From contig NZ_JAACZO010000002.1 of the NCBI RefSeq assembly GCF_010993975.1, positions 62,001 to 126,000 on the forward strand: 64,000 bases of DNA, given 5' to 3'. This DNA comes from Halomonas faecis (GTDB lineage: Bacteria > Pseudomonadota > Gammaproteobacteria > Pseudomonadales > Halomonadaceae). The position numbers and the translations under genes are program-made. How positions within the stretch are numbered: position 1 is the stretch's first letter; every line of letters starts with the position of its first letter. Under the pieces are notes generated by a model, which worked only from the letters and a program-made list of their open reading frames with translations, was not told where the DNA came from and did not search any database. Positions 57,097-64,000 of the stretch are shown in pieces.

Positions 57097-58191
57097 CTAC
57101 AGGGGCAGGGTAAGCTGGCGGCGGGCATCGTCGGACACCAGGCGTACGCCGACGCCAAGCAGGCGCACGGGGCGCTGGCGGCGTGCCCAGGCCTGGTCGA
57201 GCAGGTTGAGGAAGCCGGGCAGGGTGGGGGCACCGCTGCGTTCCTCGAGAGTGGTGAGGCGGAAATCGTCGCAGCGCAGCTTGACGAAGCGGCCGGCCAC
57301 CGGCGGGTGTCCGTGGCGAGCCAGGCGTGCTTCGAGACGTTCGCATAGCGGTGCCAGGGCTTCACGGCAGTGGGGCAGATCGGGCAGGTCACGGGCGAAA
57401 GTGCTCTCGACGCTCACCGACTTGCGCTCGCGTTCGACTCGCACCGGCCGGTCGTCGATGCCGCGGGCGAGTTCGAAGAGCCGGCGACCGAACTTGCCGA
57501 ACTCCTTTATCAGGCGCTCCAGTGGCTGTCGCTCGAGATCGGCACAGGTCTCGATGGCCAGCGCCTCGAGTCGCGCGGCCGTGGCGGGGCCAACGCCATG
57601 CAGCTTGGTCACCGGCAGTTCGCGTACGAAGGCACTCACCCGTTCGGGGGGAATCACCGTGAGCCCGTCGGGCTTCTCCCAGTCACTGGCGATCTTGGCC
57701 AAAAACTTGCTCGGTGCCACGCCCACGGAGACGGTGATGCCGGTGCGCGACAGGCACTCCTGCTTGAGCCACTGGGCCATCCAGGTGGCGCTGCCGGCAA
57801 AACGCGTGACGTCGCTGACATCCAGAAAGGCTTCATCGAGCGACAGCGGCTCCACCAGGGGAGTGAGTTCGTGGAATACGGACTGGATTCGCCGGGAAAC
57901 CTGCCGGTACTTGTCGAAGTCGCCGGGTAGTAGTGTCAGGTGGGGGCAGAGCCGCAGTGCCCGAGCGGTGGGCATGGCAGAGTGGATGCCGTATTCGCGC
58001 GCGGGATAGTTGCAGGTGGCGATCACCCCGCGCTGCTCGCTATGTCCGCCGATCGCCAGCGGCACCTCGCGCAGCCGCGGGTCGTCACGCATCTCCACCG
58101 CGGCGTAGAAGCAGTCGCAGTCGGCGTGAAGTATCTTCCTCAATGCGCTTGCCCCTGTTGCCAGAGCGCTTTCCGGGCGCAGTCCTGACAA
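57097..58191 (-). CDS. dinB: DNA polymerase IV
   Basis: 364 residues, Y-family translesion polymerase. RKILHADCDCFYAAVEMRDD has the first catalytic aspartate, and VEPLSLDEAFLDVS the second acidic pair. The little finger domain follows, and the end QLTLPL is a clamp-binding motif. It lies 11 bases downstream of lexA, so it is made from the lexA promoter as part of the SOS response. Confidence 0.96.
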   Translation of the reverse strand: MSGLRPESALATGASALRKILHADCDCFYAAVEMRDDPRLREVPLAIGGHSEQRGVIATCNYPAREYGIHSAMPTARALRLCPHLTLLPGDFDKYRQVSRRIQSVFHELTPLVEPLSLDEAFLDVSDVTRFAGSATWMAQWLKQECLSRTGITVSVGVAPSKFLAKIASDWEKPDGLTVIPPERVSAFVRELPVTKLHGVGPATAARLEALAIETCADLERQPLERLIKEFGKFGRRLFELARGIDDRPVRVERERKSVSVESTFARDLPDLPHCREALAPLCERLEARLARHGHPPVAGRFVKLRCDDFRLTTLEERSGAPTLPGFLNLLDQAWARRQRPVRLLGVGVRLVSDDARRQLTLPL

Positions 58192-58202
58192 GCTCCGAAT
58201 GG

Positions 58203-58847
58203 CTAGCCCAGGGCCGTTCCACTGCCGCCGCGAATGACCCCCACACCGATGCCTTCGATCTCCACAGCCTGGTGGCGCAGGTCCACTTCGATGGGTGAAA
58301 AATCCGGGTTTTCGGCAGCCAGGGTCACCCGGTGCCCATGGCGGTGGAAGCGCTTGACGGTCACTTCGTCATCGAGTCGAGCGACGACGATCTGCCCGTC
58401 GCGCACTTGCTCGGTACGGTGTACGGCCAGCAGGTCGCCCTCCAGGATGCCGACCTCCTTCATGGAAAGGCCGCGCACCTTGAGCAGATAGTCGGCACGC
58501 GGTGTGAAAAAATCGGGGGGAAGTGGGCAATAGCGGTCGATGTGCTCGGCGGCGAGTACCGGACTCCCGGCGGCCACCTCGCCGATGATCGGCAATCCTT
58601 CGGTGGGCGTTTCATGGGCGGGCTCGGGCTCGGCCAAGGGCAGTCGGATGCCCCGTGAGGTGCCGCGCATCACGCGTATGACCCCCTTGCGCTCCAGGGC
58701 GCGAAGGTGCTCTTCGGCAGCATTGGGCGAGCGGAAACCCAGTGCGCGGGCAATTTCGGCCCGCGTGGGCGGATAGCCCAATTCGTTCATCGTCTTGACG
58801 ATGAAATCGAAGACGTGTTGCTGACGTGGGGTGAGAGAGCGAGTCAT
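58203..58847 (-). CDS. lexA: SOS repressor LexA
   Basis: 214 residues. N-terminal winged helix ([25 protein letters not shown]), self-cleavage site A93-G94 in EVAAGSP, catalytic S128 (RGLSM) and K165 (TVKRF). RecA filaments trigger cleavage after DNA damage. The ATG at 58847 gives typical length; 18 residues upstream are unlike the family. Operon with dinB; divergent from psrA, as in Pseudomonas. Confidence 0.97.
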   Translation of the reverse strand: MTRSLTPRQQHVFDFIVKTMNELGYPPTRAEIARALGFRSPNAAEEHLRALERKGVIRVMRGTSRGIRLPLAEPEPAHETPTEGLPIIGEVAAGSPVLAAEHIDRYCPLPPDFFTPRADYLLKVRGLSMKEVGILEGDLLAVHRTEQVRDGQIVVARLDDEVTVKRFHRHGHRVTLAAENPDFSPIEVDLRHQAVEIEGIGVGVIRGGSGTALG

Positions 58848-58870
58848 GCGACCTCCGGCTGACGCTGCTT

Positions 58871-58890
58871 CATTGGTCAAGTATACAGCA
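58871..58890. promoter_or_regulatory. LexA box (SOS box) of lexA-dinB
   Basis: TTG-N10-CAG core at 58873-58888, with ATACAGCA as a good half and one mismatch in the CTG half. It lies 24 bases upstream of lexA. Confidence 0.65.
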
Positions 58891-59006
58891 TGGAAGTTCA
58901 TCCAGTAAGTCCGGAAACGCTCCCCGAAGGGAAAAGCGTTTCAAACGCGTCACTACGAGCTTGCGTTGGTCCAGCTCCTGTGTTTTCGTGGGATTTCCTG
59001 ACGTTT

Positions 59007-59020
59007 CAAACAATCGTTTC
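59007..59020. promoter_or_regulatory. PsrA-like operator upstream of psrA
   Basis: CAAAC-AATC-GTTTC fits the Pseudomonas PsrA motif (C/G)AAAC-N2-4-GTTT(C/G). It lies 17 bases before the psrA start. A related GAAAAGCGTTTC lies at 58931-58942. Autoregulation is inferred. Confidence 0.58.
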
Positions 59021-59036
59021 CATCGAGGCACGGATC

Positions 59037-59705
59037 ATGGCTCAGACCGACACCGTCACGCGCATTCTCGATACGGCCGAGGTGCTGTTCGCCGAAAGAG
59101 GCTTCGCCGAGACCTCGTTGCGTACCATTACCAGCAAAGCACGGGTCAACCTGGCAGCGGTGAACTACCATTTCGGCTCCAAGAAAGCACTGATCCAGGC
59201 AGTTTTCTCCCGCTACCTCGATCCTTTCACCGAGCGTTTCCATGGTGTGCTGGACGAGCTCGAGGCGCGCCATGCCGGCGGTGTCATTCCCCTCGAGGAG
59301 TTGCTCGAGTCCATGGCCCGCACCGTGCTCGAGGTTCCCGCCGAGCGTCATAGCCTCAAGGTGTTCATGAAGCTGCTGGGGTTGGCCTACAGCCAGGCCC
59401 AGGGGCATCTGCGCCGCTACATTCAGGAGGAGTACGGTGGCGTCTTCATGCGCTTTACCGACCTGGTACGCCGCGCCACGCCGGAACTGCCCGACTCAGA
59501 GCGGTTCTGGCGTCTGCATTTCGTGCTCGGCACGGTGATCTTCACGCTCTCGGGCCTCGATGCGCTGCGCGACATCGCCGAGAAGGACTATGGCGAACAC
59601 GTCACGGTGCGCGACCTCATTCGGCGACTGCGTCCGGTAGTGGTGGCAGCGTTGAATGCGCCGCTGCCCGAGGCGCCGGTGGCCAGCCACGCCGAGGCGA
59701 GCTGA
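59037..59705 (+). CDS. psrA: TetR-family regulator PsrA
   Basis: 222 residues. The N-terminus MAQTDTVTRILDTAEVLFAE and SLRTITSKARVNLAAVNYHFGSKKALIQAVF (two parts of the helix-turn-helix) are very close to Pseudomonas PsrA, which represses beta-oxidation genes, activates rpoS and responds to fatty acyl-CoA. Divergent lexA supports the name. The ATG at 59037 gives normal length. Its stop overlaps the next gene by 1 base. Confidence 0.87.
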   Translation: MAQTDTVTRILDTAEVLFAERGFAETSLRTITSKARVNLAAVNYHFGSKKALIQAVFSRYLDPFTERFHGVLDELEARHAGGVIPLEELLESMARTVLEVPAERHSLKVFMKLLGLAYSQAQGHLRRYIQEEYGGVFMRFTDLVRRATPELPDSERFWRLHFVLGTVIFTLSGLDALRDIAEKDYGEHVTVRDLIRRLRPVVVAALNAPLPEAPVASHAEAS

Positions 59706-60223
59706 TGCATACCCCGACGCTCGAGGCTCTGCCGCCGGCTGGTGGGGTTTGGCTGGAGATCGATATTCCGTCCCAGCGTCTGGTGGTGTGGCATGGCGAC
59801 GTGGCGGGTGCCGTGTACGCGGTGTCCACCGGCGAGGCGGGTGTCGGCCAGCGCGAAGGCAGCGGCCAGACCCCGCTCGGCTGGCACTACGTGCGTGCCG
59901 CCATCGGCGACGGGGAGCCATCCGGCGCCGTCTTTCGCGGTCGCCATCCCACCGGTGAGGTGTACAGCGAGGCTCTGGCCGGTGCTCAGCCGGGGCGCGA
60001 CTGGATCCTTACGCGGATTCTCTGGCTGTGCGGGTTGGAGCGAGGCGTCAACCGTGGGGGCGACGTCGACAGCCAGCGGCGCTACATCTATTTGCATGGT
60101 GCGCCACCCAGCGAGCCCATGGGCGAGCCCCGCTCGCACGGCTGCGTGCGCCTGCGCGACGAAGATCTGCTGGCACTGTTTGCCATCGCCGTGCCGGGAA
60201 CTCCGGTGTGGCTTCACGACTGA
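59705..60223 (+). CDS. YkuD-domain L,D-transpeptidase-like protein without signal peptide
   Basis: 172 residues. The YkuD active site is complete: H131 (YLHG), H145 and C147 in SHGCVRL. Such enzymes cross-link or trim peptidoglycan with a thioester on the cysteine. It lacks a signal peptide or membrane span and starts MHTPTLEALPPAGGVWLEID, so it may act in the cytoplasm, for example on recycled muropeptides; the following nagZ is also cytoplasmic. It overlaps psrA by 1 base. Confidence 0.85.
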   Translation: MHTPTLEALPPAGGVWLEIDIPSQRLVVWHGDVAGAVYAVSTGEAGVGQREGSGQTPLGWHYVRAAIGDGEPSGAVFRGRHPTGEVYSEALAGAQPGRDWILTRILWLCGLERGVNRGGDVDSQRRYIYLHGAPPSEPMGEPRSHGCVRLRDEDLLALFAIAVPGTPVWLHD

Positions 60224-60291
60224 GGCTTGTCGCTGACAGCGGCGTCTCGCTGGGCTAGAATCGTCCTCCTTCCGGCGAAGGTACCCCCACC

Positions 60292-61305
60292 ATGACTCAT
60301 TCCCTAGGCCCGGTGATTCTCGATCTGGAGGGCACGCGGCTGACGACGGATGAGCGTCAGCTGCTGATGCGTCCCGAAGTGGGCGGTGTGATCCTGTTCG
60401 GGCGCAACGTCGAGACGGCTCGGCAAGTGCGGGAGCTGTGCGATGCCATTCGCCGCCTGCGCCCTGAGTTGCTGCTGGCCATCGACCAGGAGGGCGGGCG
60501 CGTGCAGCGCCTGCGCCAGGGCGTCACCCGTTTGCCGGCTATGGGGCGTATCGGCCGCGAGTTCGCCGTGGCGCCGGAGGTTACCTTACGCCTGTGCCGT
60601 GATGCAGGATGGCTGCTCGGGATGGAGATGGCCGCCTGCGGCCTGGACGTCACCTTCGCGCCGGTGCTCGACGTGGACGTGGGGCTGTCCAGCGTGATCA
60701 GCGATCGCAGTTTCGGAACCGATCCCGATGCCGTGGCCGCCATGGGGCATGCCTTCGTCACCGGCCTTCATGAGGCGGGCATGGCTGCCGTCGGCAAGCA
60801 CTTTCCCGGTCATGGCGGCGTGGCTGCCGATTCTCATCACGAAATACCCGTGGACGACCGTCCGTTCAGCGAACTCAAGCGCTGGGACCTGGTGCCGTTC
60901 GCCACCTTGGCCAGCCAACTCGACGCCATCATGCCGGCGCACGTGGTCTATTCGGACTTCGACGTCCGCCCCGCCGGTTTCTCTGCCGTCTGGCTGGGCA
61001 TGCTGCGCGAGTCCCTGGGCTTCAAGGGCACGCTGTTTTCGGACGATCTGGGCATGGCCGGCGCCGGGGTGGCTGGCGGACCGCGCGAACGCGCCCGGGC
61101 GGCGCTAGAGGCGGGCTGCGATGCCGTGCTGGTGTGCAACGACCGCCAAGCGGCGCTCGAGGTGCTGGATGCCTGTGCAGGACGCCGTTTCAAGCCGGCT
61201 TCCCGCCTTCGCTATGGCCGTGCCCGCCCTGAACTCGACACCCTCGAAGCCCTCAGCCGCTGGCGCCGAGTGCATGCCCGTCTCGAGGCCATGGCGGGCC
61301 ACTGA
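60292..61305 (+). CDS. nagZ: Beta-N-acetylhexosaminidase (peptidoglycan recycling)
   Basis: 337 residues, GH3 family. It removes GlcNAc from 1,6-anhydro-muropeptides in the cytoplasm. KHFPGHGG and the catalytic Asp-His pair DSH (D180, H182) are present, and the nucleophile lies in FSDDLGMAG. DQEGGRVQRL near residue 65 is typical. The ATG at 60292 has normal length. Confidence 0.96.
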   Translation: MTHSLGPVILDLEGTRLTTDERQLLMRPEVGGVILFGRNVETARQVRELCDAIRRLRPELLLAIDQEGGRVQRLRQGVTRLPAMGRIGREFAVAPEVTLRLCRDAGWLLGMEMAACGLDVTFAPVLDVDVGLSSVISDRSFGTDPDAVAAMGHAFVTGLHEAGMAAVGKHFPGHGGVAADSHHEIPVDDRPFSELKRWDLVPFATLASQLDAIMPAHVVYSDFDVRPAGFSAVWLGMLRESLGFKGTLFSDDLGMAGAGVAGGPRERARAALEAGCDAVLVCNDRQAALEVLDACAGRRFKPASRLRYGRARPELDTLEALSRWRRVHARLEAMAGH

Positions 61306-61359
61306 GCCTGCGATGGCACCATCGTATCGCCATTCGACAGATCAACACGAGTCCACTGC

Positions 61360-61938
61360 ATGTTTCAGCTCGACACCGAACTTCCCGATTCCCTGGCTAC
61401 CATGCGCGAGGTCATGGAGACCGCCGACTGCCTGATTACCCATGATGAGGTCGAGCGCGCCCTCGACCGCATGGCCGATGAGATCAGCCAGGATCTGGGC
61501 GACCGGCTTCCGGTCTTCTATTGCGTGATGAACGGGGGGCTGATCACCACCGGCCACTTGCTCACCCGGCTGGGTTTTCCGCTGGAGGTCGACTACCTGC
61601 ATGCCACACGCTATCGCGGTGGCATCCGCGGTGGCGAGCTGTTCTGGCGCGTCTCTCCGGAAATTCCCATGGCCGGCCGACACGTGGTGATCGTCGACGA
61701 CATCCTCGATGAGGGGGCGACACTGGCCGCCATTCTCGATTACTGTCGCGAGGCCGGCGCGGCGAGCATCTCCACTGCGGTGCTGGTCGACAAGCGGCAC
61801 GATCGCAAGGCAGTGCCCGGGCTCGAAGCCGACTACTGCAGCCTGGAAGTCGCTGACCGCTACGTGTTCGGCTTCGGCATGGATTACAAGGGCTATTGGC
61901 GTAACGCGCCGGGGATCTTTGCGCCCAAAGGACTCTGA
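61360..61938 (+). CDS. hpt: Hypoxanthine-guanine phosphoribosyltransferase
   Basis: 192 residues. The PRPP loop is VVIVDDILDEGAT, and YCVMNGGLITTGHLL binds pyrophosphate. It makes IMP/GMP from bases. The form follows the pseudomonad type, longer at the N-terminus than E. coli Hpt. It begins 54 bases after nagZ and is followed by repeat-rich DNA. Confidence 0.9.
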   Translation: MFQLDTELPDSLATMREVMETADCLITHDEVERALDRMADEISQDLGDRLPVFYCVMNGGLITTGHLLTRLGFPLEVDYLHATRYRGGIRGGELFWRVSPEIPMAGRHVVIVDDILDEGATLAAILDYCREAGAASISTAVLVDKRHDRKAVPGLEADYCSLEVADRYVFGFGMDYKGYWRNAPGIFAPKGL

Positions 61939-61957
61939 CCGGCTTCGCCGGGCCAGG

Positions 61958-62085
61958 AGCTTGAAGCTGGAAGAGCGTCGCTTCGCTCCTGGAAGCGGGA
62001 AGAAAAGGCTCGTTGACACTTTGGGCGGCGAATATACGCTGCTTTCCAGCTTCCAGCTTCCAGCTTCCAGCTTCCAGCTTCCAGC
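61958..62085. repeat. Repeat-rich spacer between hpt and the acyl-CoA synthetase gene
   Basis: Six perfect head-to-tail copies of the heptamer TTCCAGC occupy 62044-62085. Upstream, GCTTGAAGCTGGAAG (61964-61978) and related GGAAG-type pieces are inverted to it, so a long hairpin can form. AGCGTCGCTTCGCTCCTGG in between recalls the ureF-ureG spacer. The array reaches the stop codon of the convergent synthetase gene. Confidence 0.82.
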
Positions 62086-63786
62086 TCAGGCCAGTCCCAG
62101 CTCGTGGGTGGCTTCTTCGCGCATCTTGAACTTCTGGATCTTGCCGGTGACGGTCATCGGGAATTCGTCGACGAACTTCACGTAGCGTGGGATCTTGTAG
62201 TGGGCGATCTGGCCCTTGCAGAATTCCTCGAGCTCGTCGGCGGTGAGTTGCTGGCCGTCGCTGAGCTTGACCCAGGCCATCACTTCCTCGCCGTACTTCT
62301 CGTCGGGCACGCCGATCACCTGGACGTCGGAGATGGCGGGGTGGGTATAGAGGAAGTCTTCGATCTCGCGCGGGTAGATGTTCTCGCCGCCGCGAATGAT
62401 CATGTCCTTGATGCGTCCGACGATCGCCACGTATCCCTCGTCATCCATGGTGGCCAGATCGCCGGTGTGCATCCAGCGGGCTTCGTCGATGGCCTTGTTG
62501 GTGGCCTCTTGGTTGTTCCAGTAGCCCAGCATCACGCTGTAGCCCCGCGTGCACAGTTCTCCGGTCTCGCCACGCGGCACCACGGCGCCGGTCTCGGGGC
62601 TGACCAGTTTCACCTCCAGGTGCGGATGGATGGTGCCCACGGTGGTGACGCGCTTCTCCAGCGGGGCATCGGTCTGGGTCTGGAAGCTCACCGGGCTGGT
62701 CTCGGTCATGCCGTAGCAGATGGTGACGTCTTCCATGTGCATCTTGTCGATCACCTGGCGCATCACCTCGATGGGGCAGATCGACCCGGCCATGATGCCG
62801 GTGCGCAGATGGGAGAGATCGAAGCGGGAGAAGTCCGGATGCTCCAGCTCGGCGATGAACATGGTGGGCACGCCATACAGAGCGGTGGCCTTCTCTTCCG
62901 ACACGGCGCGCAGCGTGGCCTCGGGCTCGAAACCGTCACCGGGGTAGATCATGGTGGCACCGTGGGTCACGCAGCCCAGGTTGCCCATCACCATGCCGAA
63001 GCAGTGGTAGAGCGGAACCGGGATCACCAGGCGGTCCTTCTCCGTGAAGCCCATGGTGCGCGCCACGAAGAAGCCGTTGTTGAGGATGTTGTGATGCGAC
63101 AGGGTGGCGCCCTTGGGCGCCCCGGTGGTGCCGGAGGTGTACTGGATGTTGATCGGTTCGTCGAACTGCAGCGTGGCTTGCACCTCGGCCAGGTGCTCGG
63201 CGGAGACTTCGTCGGCATGTGCCAGCATGCTCTCCCAACTGAACATGCCGGTGAGCGCGCGGTCGCCGTCCAGGCAGATCACGCGCTCGAGTTCGGGTAG
63301 CTTGGCACTGGAGAAAGTGCTCGGGGCACCATCGCGCAGCTCTGGAGCCAGCTCGGCAAGCGTCGCCACGTAGTCGGAGCTCTTGAACGCGCCCTGCAGG
63401 ATCAGCGTCGAGGTGCCGGACTGTCGCAGTGCGTACTCCAGCTCATGGGTGCGATAGCTGGGGTTGATGTTGACCAGGATGGCGCCGATCTTGGCGGTGG
63501 CGAACTGGGTGATGGTCCACTCGGCGCAGTTGGGCGACCAGATGCCCACGCGGTCTCCCTTCTTCACGCCCAGCGCGATCAGGGAGCGAGCGGCGGTATC
63601 CACGGCATCGCGAAGTTCACGCCAGGTGTAGCGCAGGCCCTGATGGAGGCTCAGCAGGGCGTCGCCGTCGGGAAAGCGGGCCACCGTCTCATCGAAGCAG
63701 TCACCGATGGTCTGCCCTTTGAGGGGGGTGTCGCTGATACCGCTGACGTAGCTGTTGTGGTCCTTGTGAGCGTCTTGGCGTGTCAT
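62086..63786 (-). CDS. AMP-binding acyl-CoA synthetase
   Basis: 566 residues. The ATP loop [16 protein letters not shown], the adenylate motif [10 protein letters not shown] and the hinge region [16 protein letters not shown], with the C-terminal catalytic lysine in [13 protein letters not shown], are intact. It forms acyl-CoA from a fatty acid, ATP and CoA through an acyl-adenylate. The type resembles medium-chain or short-chain synthetases of fatty or branched acid catabolism; exact substrate unknown. A regulator gene lies just upstream on the same strand. Confidence 0.9.
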   Translation of the reverse strand: MTRQDAHKDHNSYVSGISDTPLKGQTIGDCFDETVARFPDGDALLSLHQGLRYTWRELRDAVDTAARSLIALGVKKGDRVGIWSPNCAEWTITQFATAKIGAILVNINPSYRTHELEYALRQSGTSTLILQGAFKSSDYVATLAELAPELRDGAPSTFSSAKLPELERVICLDGDRALTGMFSWESMLAHADEVSAEHLAEVQATLQFDEPINIQYTSGTTGAPKGATLSHHNILNNGFFVARTMGFTEKDRLVIPVPLYHCFGMVMGNLGCVTHGATMIYPGDGFEPEATLRAVSEEKATALYGVPTMFIAELEHPDFSRFDLSHLRTGIMAGSICPIEVMRQVIDKMHMEDVTICYGMTETSPVSFQTQTDAPLEKRVTTVGTIHPHLEVKLVSPETGAVVPRGETGELCTRGYSVMLGYWNNQEATNKAIDEARWMHTGDLATMDDEGYVAIVGRIKDMIIRGGENIYPREIEDFLYTHPAISDVQVIGVPDEKYGEEVMAWVKLSDGQQLTADELEEFCKGQIAHYKIPRYVKFVDEFPMTVTGKIQKFKMREEATHELGLA

Positions 63787-63866
63787 TGCTGTTACCCGTC
63801 TCGTTGTGGCGAATGTTATGACGTAATGAGGGTGACGCCATGGGCCGATCCGGCGATGATGCGGCG

Positions 63867-63998
63867 TCAGGCGTCCTGGCGAGCCAGTCGGTCGAGCACA
63901 TCGCGGGCCCGGCTCTCCACGTCGTCGAGTTCACGCTGCATCAGGCGAATGTCCTCCAGCTGGCGCTCCATGTTGGCGCGCTTCTCGCCCAGGATTTC
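63867..63998 (-). CDS. C-terminus of a regulator, probably MerR family (partial)
   Basis: Only the last 43 residues are in the window, ending at 63867. The visible part ([20 protein letters not shown] and on to RLARQDA) is a charged helix suited to a dimerising coiled coil. MerR-type regulators of acyl-CoA or branched-chain catabolism end this way and often sit beside such synthetase genes. The family call is inference from context; the coding frame itself is well supported. Confidence 0.6.
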   Translation of the reverse strand, partial: EILGEKRANMERQLEDIRLMQRELDDVESRARDVLDRLARQDA

Positions 63999-64000
63999 CA

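Overview
The window reads as chromosome of a high-GC, moderately halophilic gammaproteobacterium of the Halomonas/Halomonadaceae type. This is judged from gene content, protein style and gene order (urt next to ure, lexA-dinB next to psrA, RNase J beside purU, a glpSTPQV-type glycerol importer); no database search was run. Nearly all of it is densely packed core and transport genes. No insertion sequence, prophage, CRISPR array or plasmid function was seen.

Layout. 1-544: tail of a TctA-type permease. 545-6627: urea ABC importer urtABCDE behind a sigma-54-type promoter. 6628-13021: urease and its assembly genes ureDABCEFG plus a HupE/UreJ nickel permease, again behind a sigma-54-type promoter. 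13166-18053: envelope genes (phospholipase D-like protein, YihY/BrkB protein, YqhA protein, lipoprotein, membrane coiled-coil protein). 18195-25486: housekeeping genes (apbC, dcd, purMN, PerM-type permease, hda, lipoprotein, fumC). 25501-29548: glycerol catabolism (glpD, glpR, glpK). 29648-29826: two identical tRNA-Val genes. 29889-33140: free-methionine-sulfoxide reductase and the metNIQ methionine importer, whose leader carries a SAM-II-type riboswitch followed by an intrinsic terminator. 33537-38143: ribE and a purine/uracil salvage group (azgA-type permease, apt, gpt, ung, upp). 38434-46281: glycerol-type ABC importer with a second glpD. 46333-53057: uraA, a cupin regulator, and molybdenum cofactor genes mobA-mobB-moeA-moaCD-moaE-moaA, with moaC and moaD fused. 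53210-64000: AT-hook nucleoid protein, RNase J, purU, CbiM-like permease, lexA-dinB, psrA, a YkuD protein, nagZ, hpt, an acyl-CoA synthetase and the end of a probable MerR-type regulator.

How it works together. Urea is imported by Urt and hydrolysed by a nickel urease; both operons carry -24/-12 promoters with NtrC-like palindromes upstream, which implies induction on nitrogen limitation. Glycerol genes at three separate places carry GlpR-like operators, which suggests one regulon for import, phosphorylation and oxidation. Methionine uptake appears to be shut by S-adenosylmethionine through RNA: a sigma-70 promoter, a SAM-II pseudoknot with an added UUCG hairpin, and a terminator follow each other within about 160 bases. 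That leader is the most notable element of the window.
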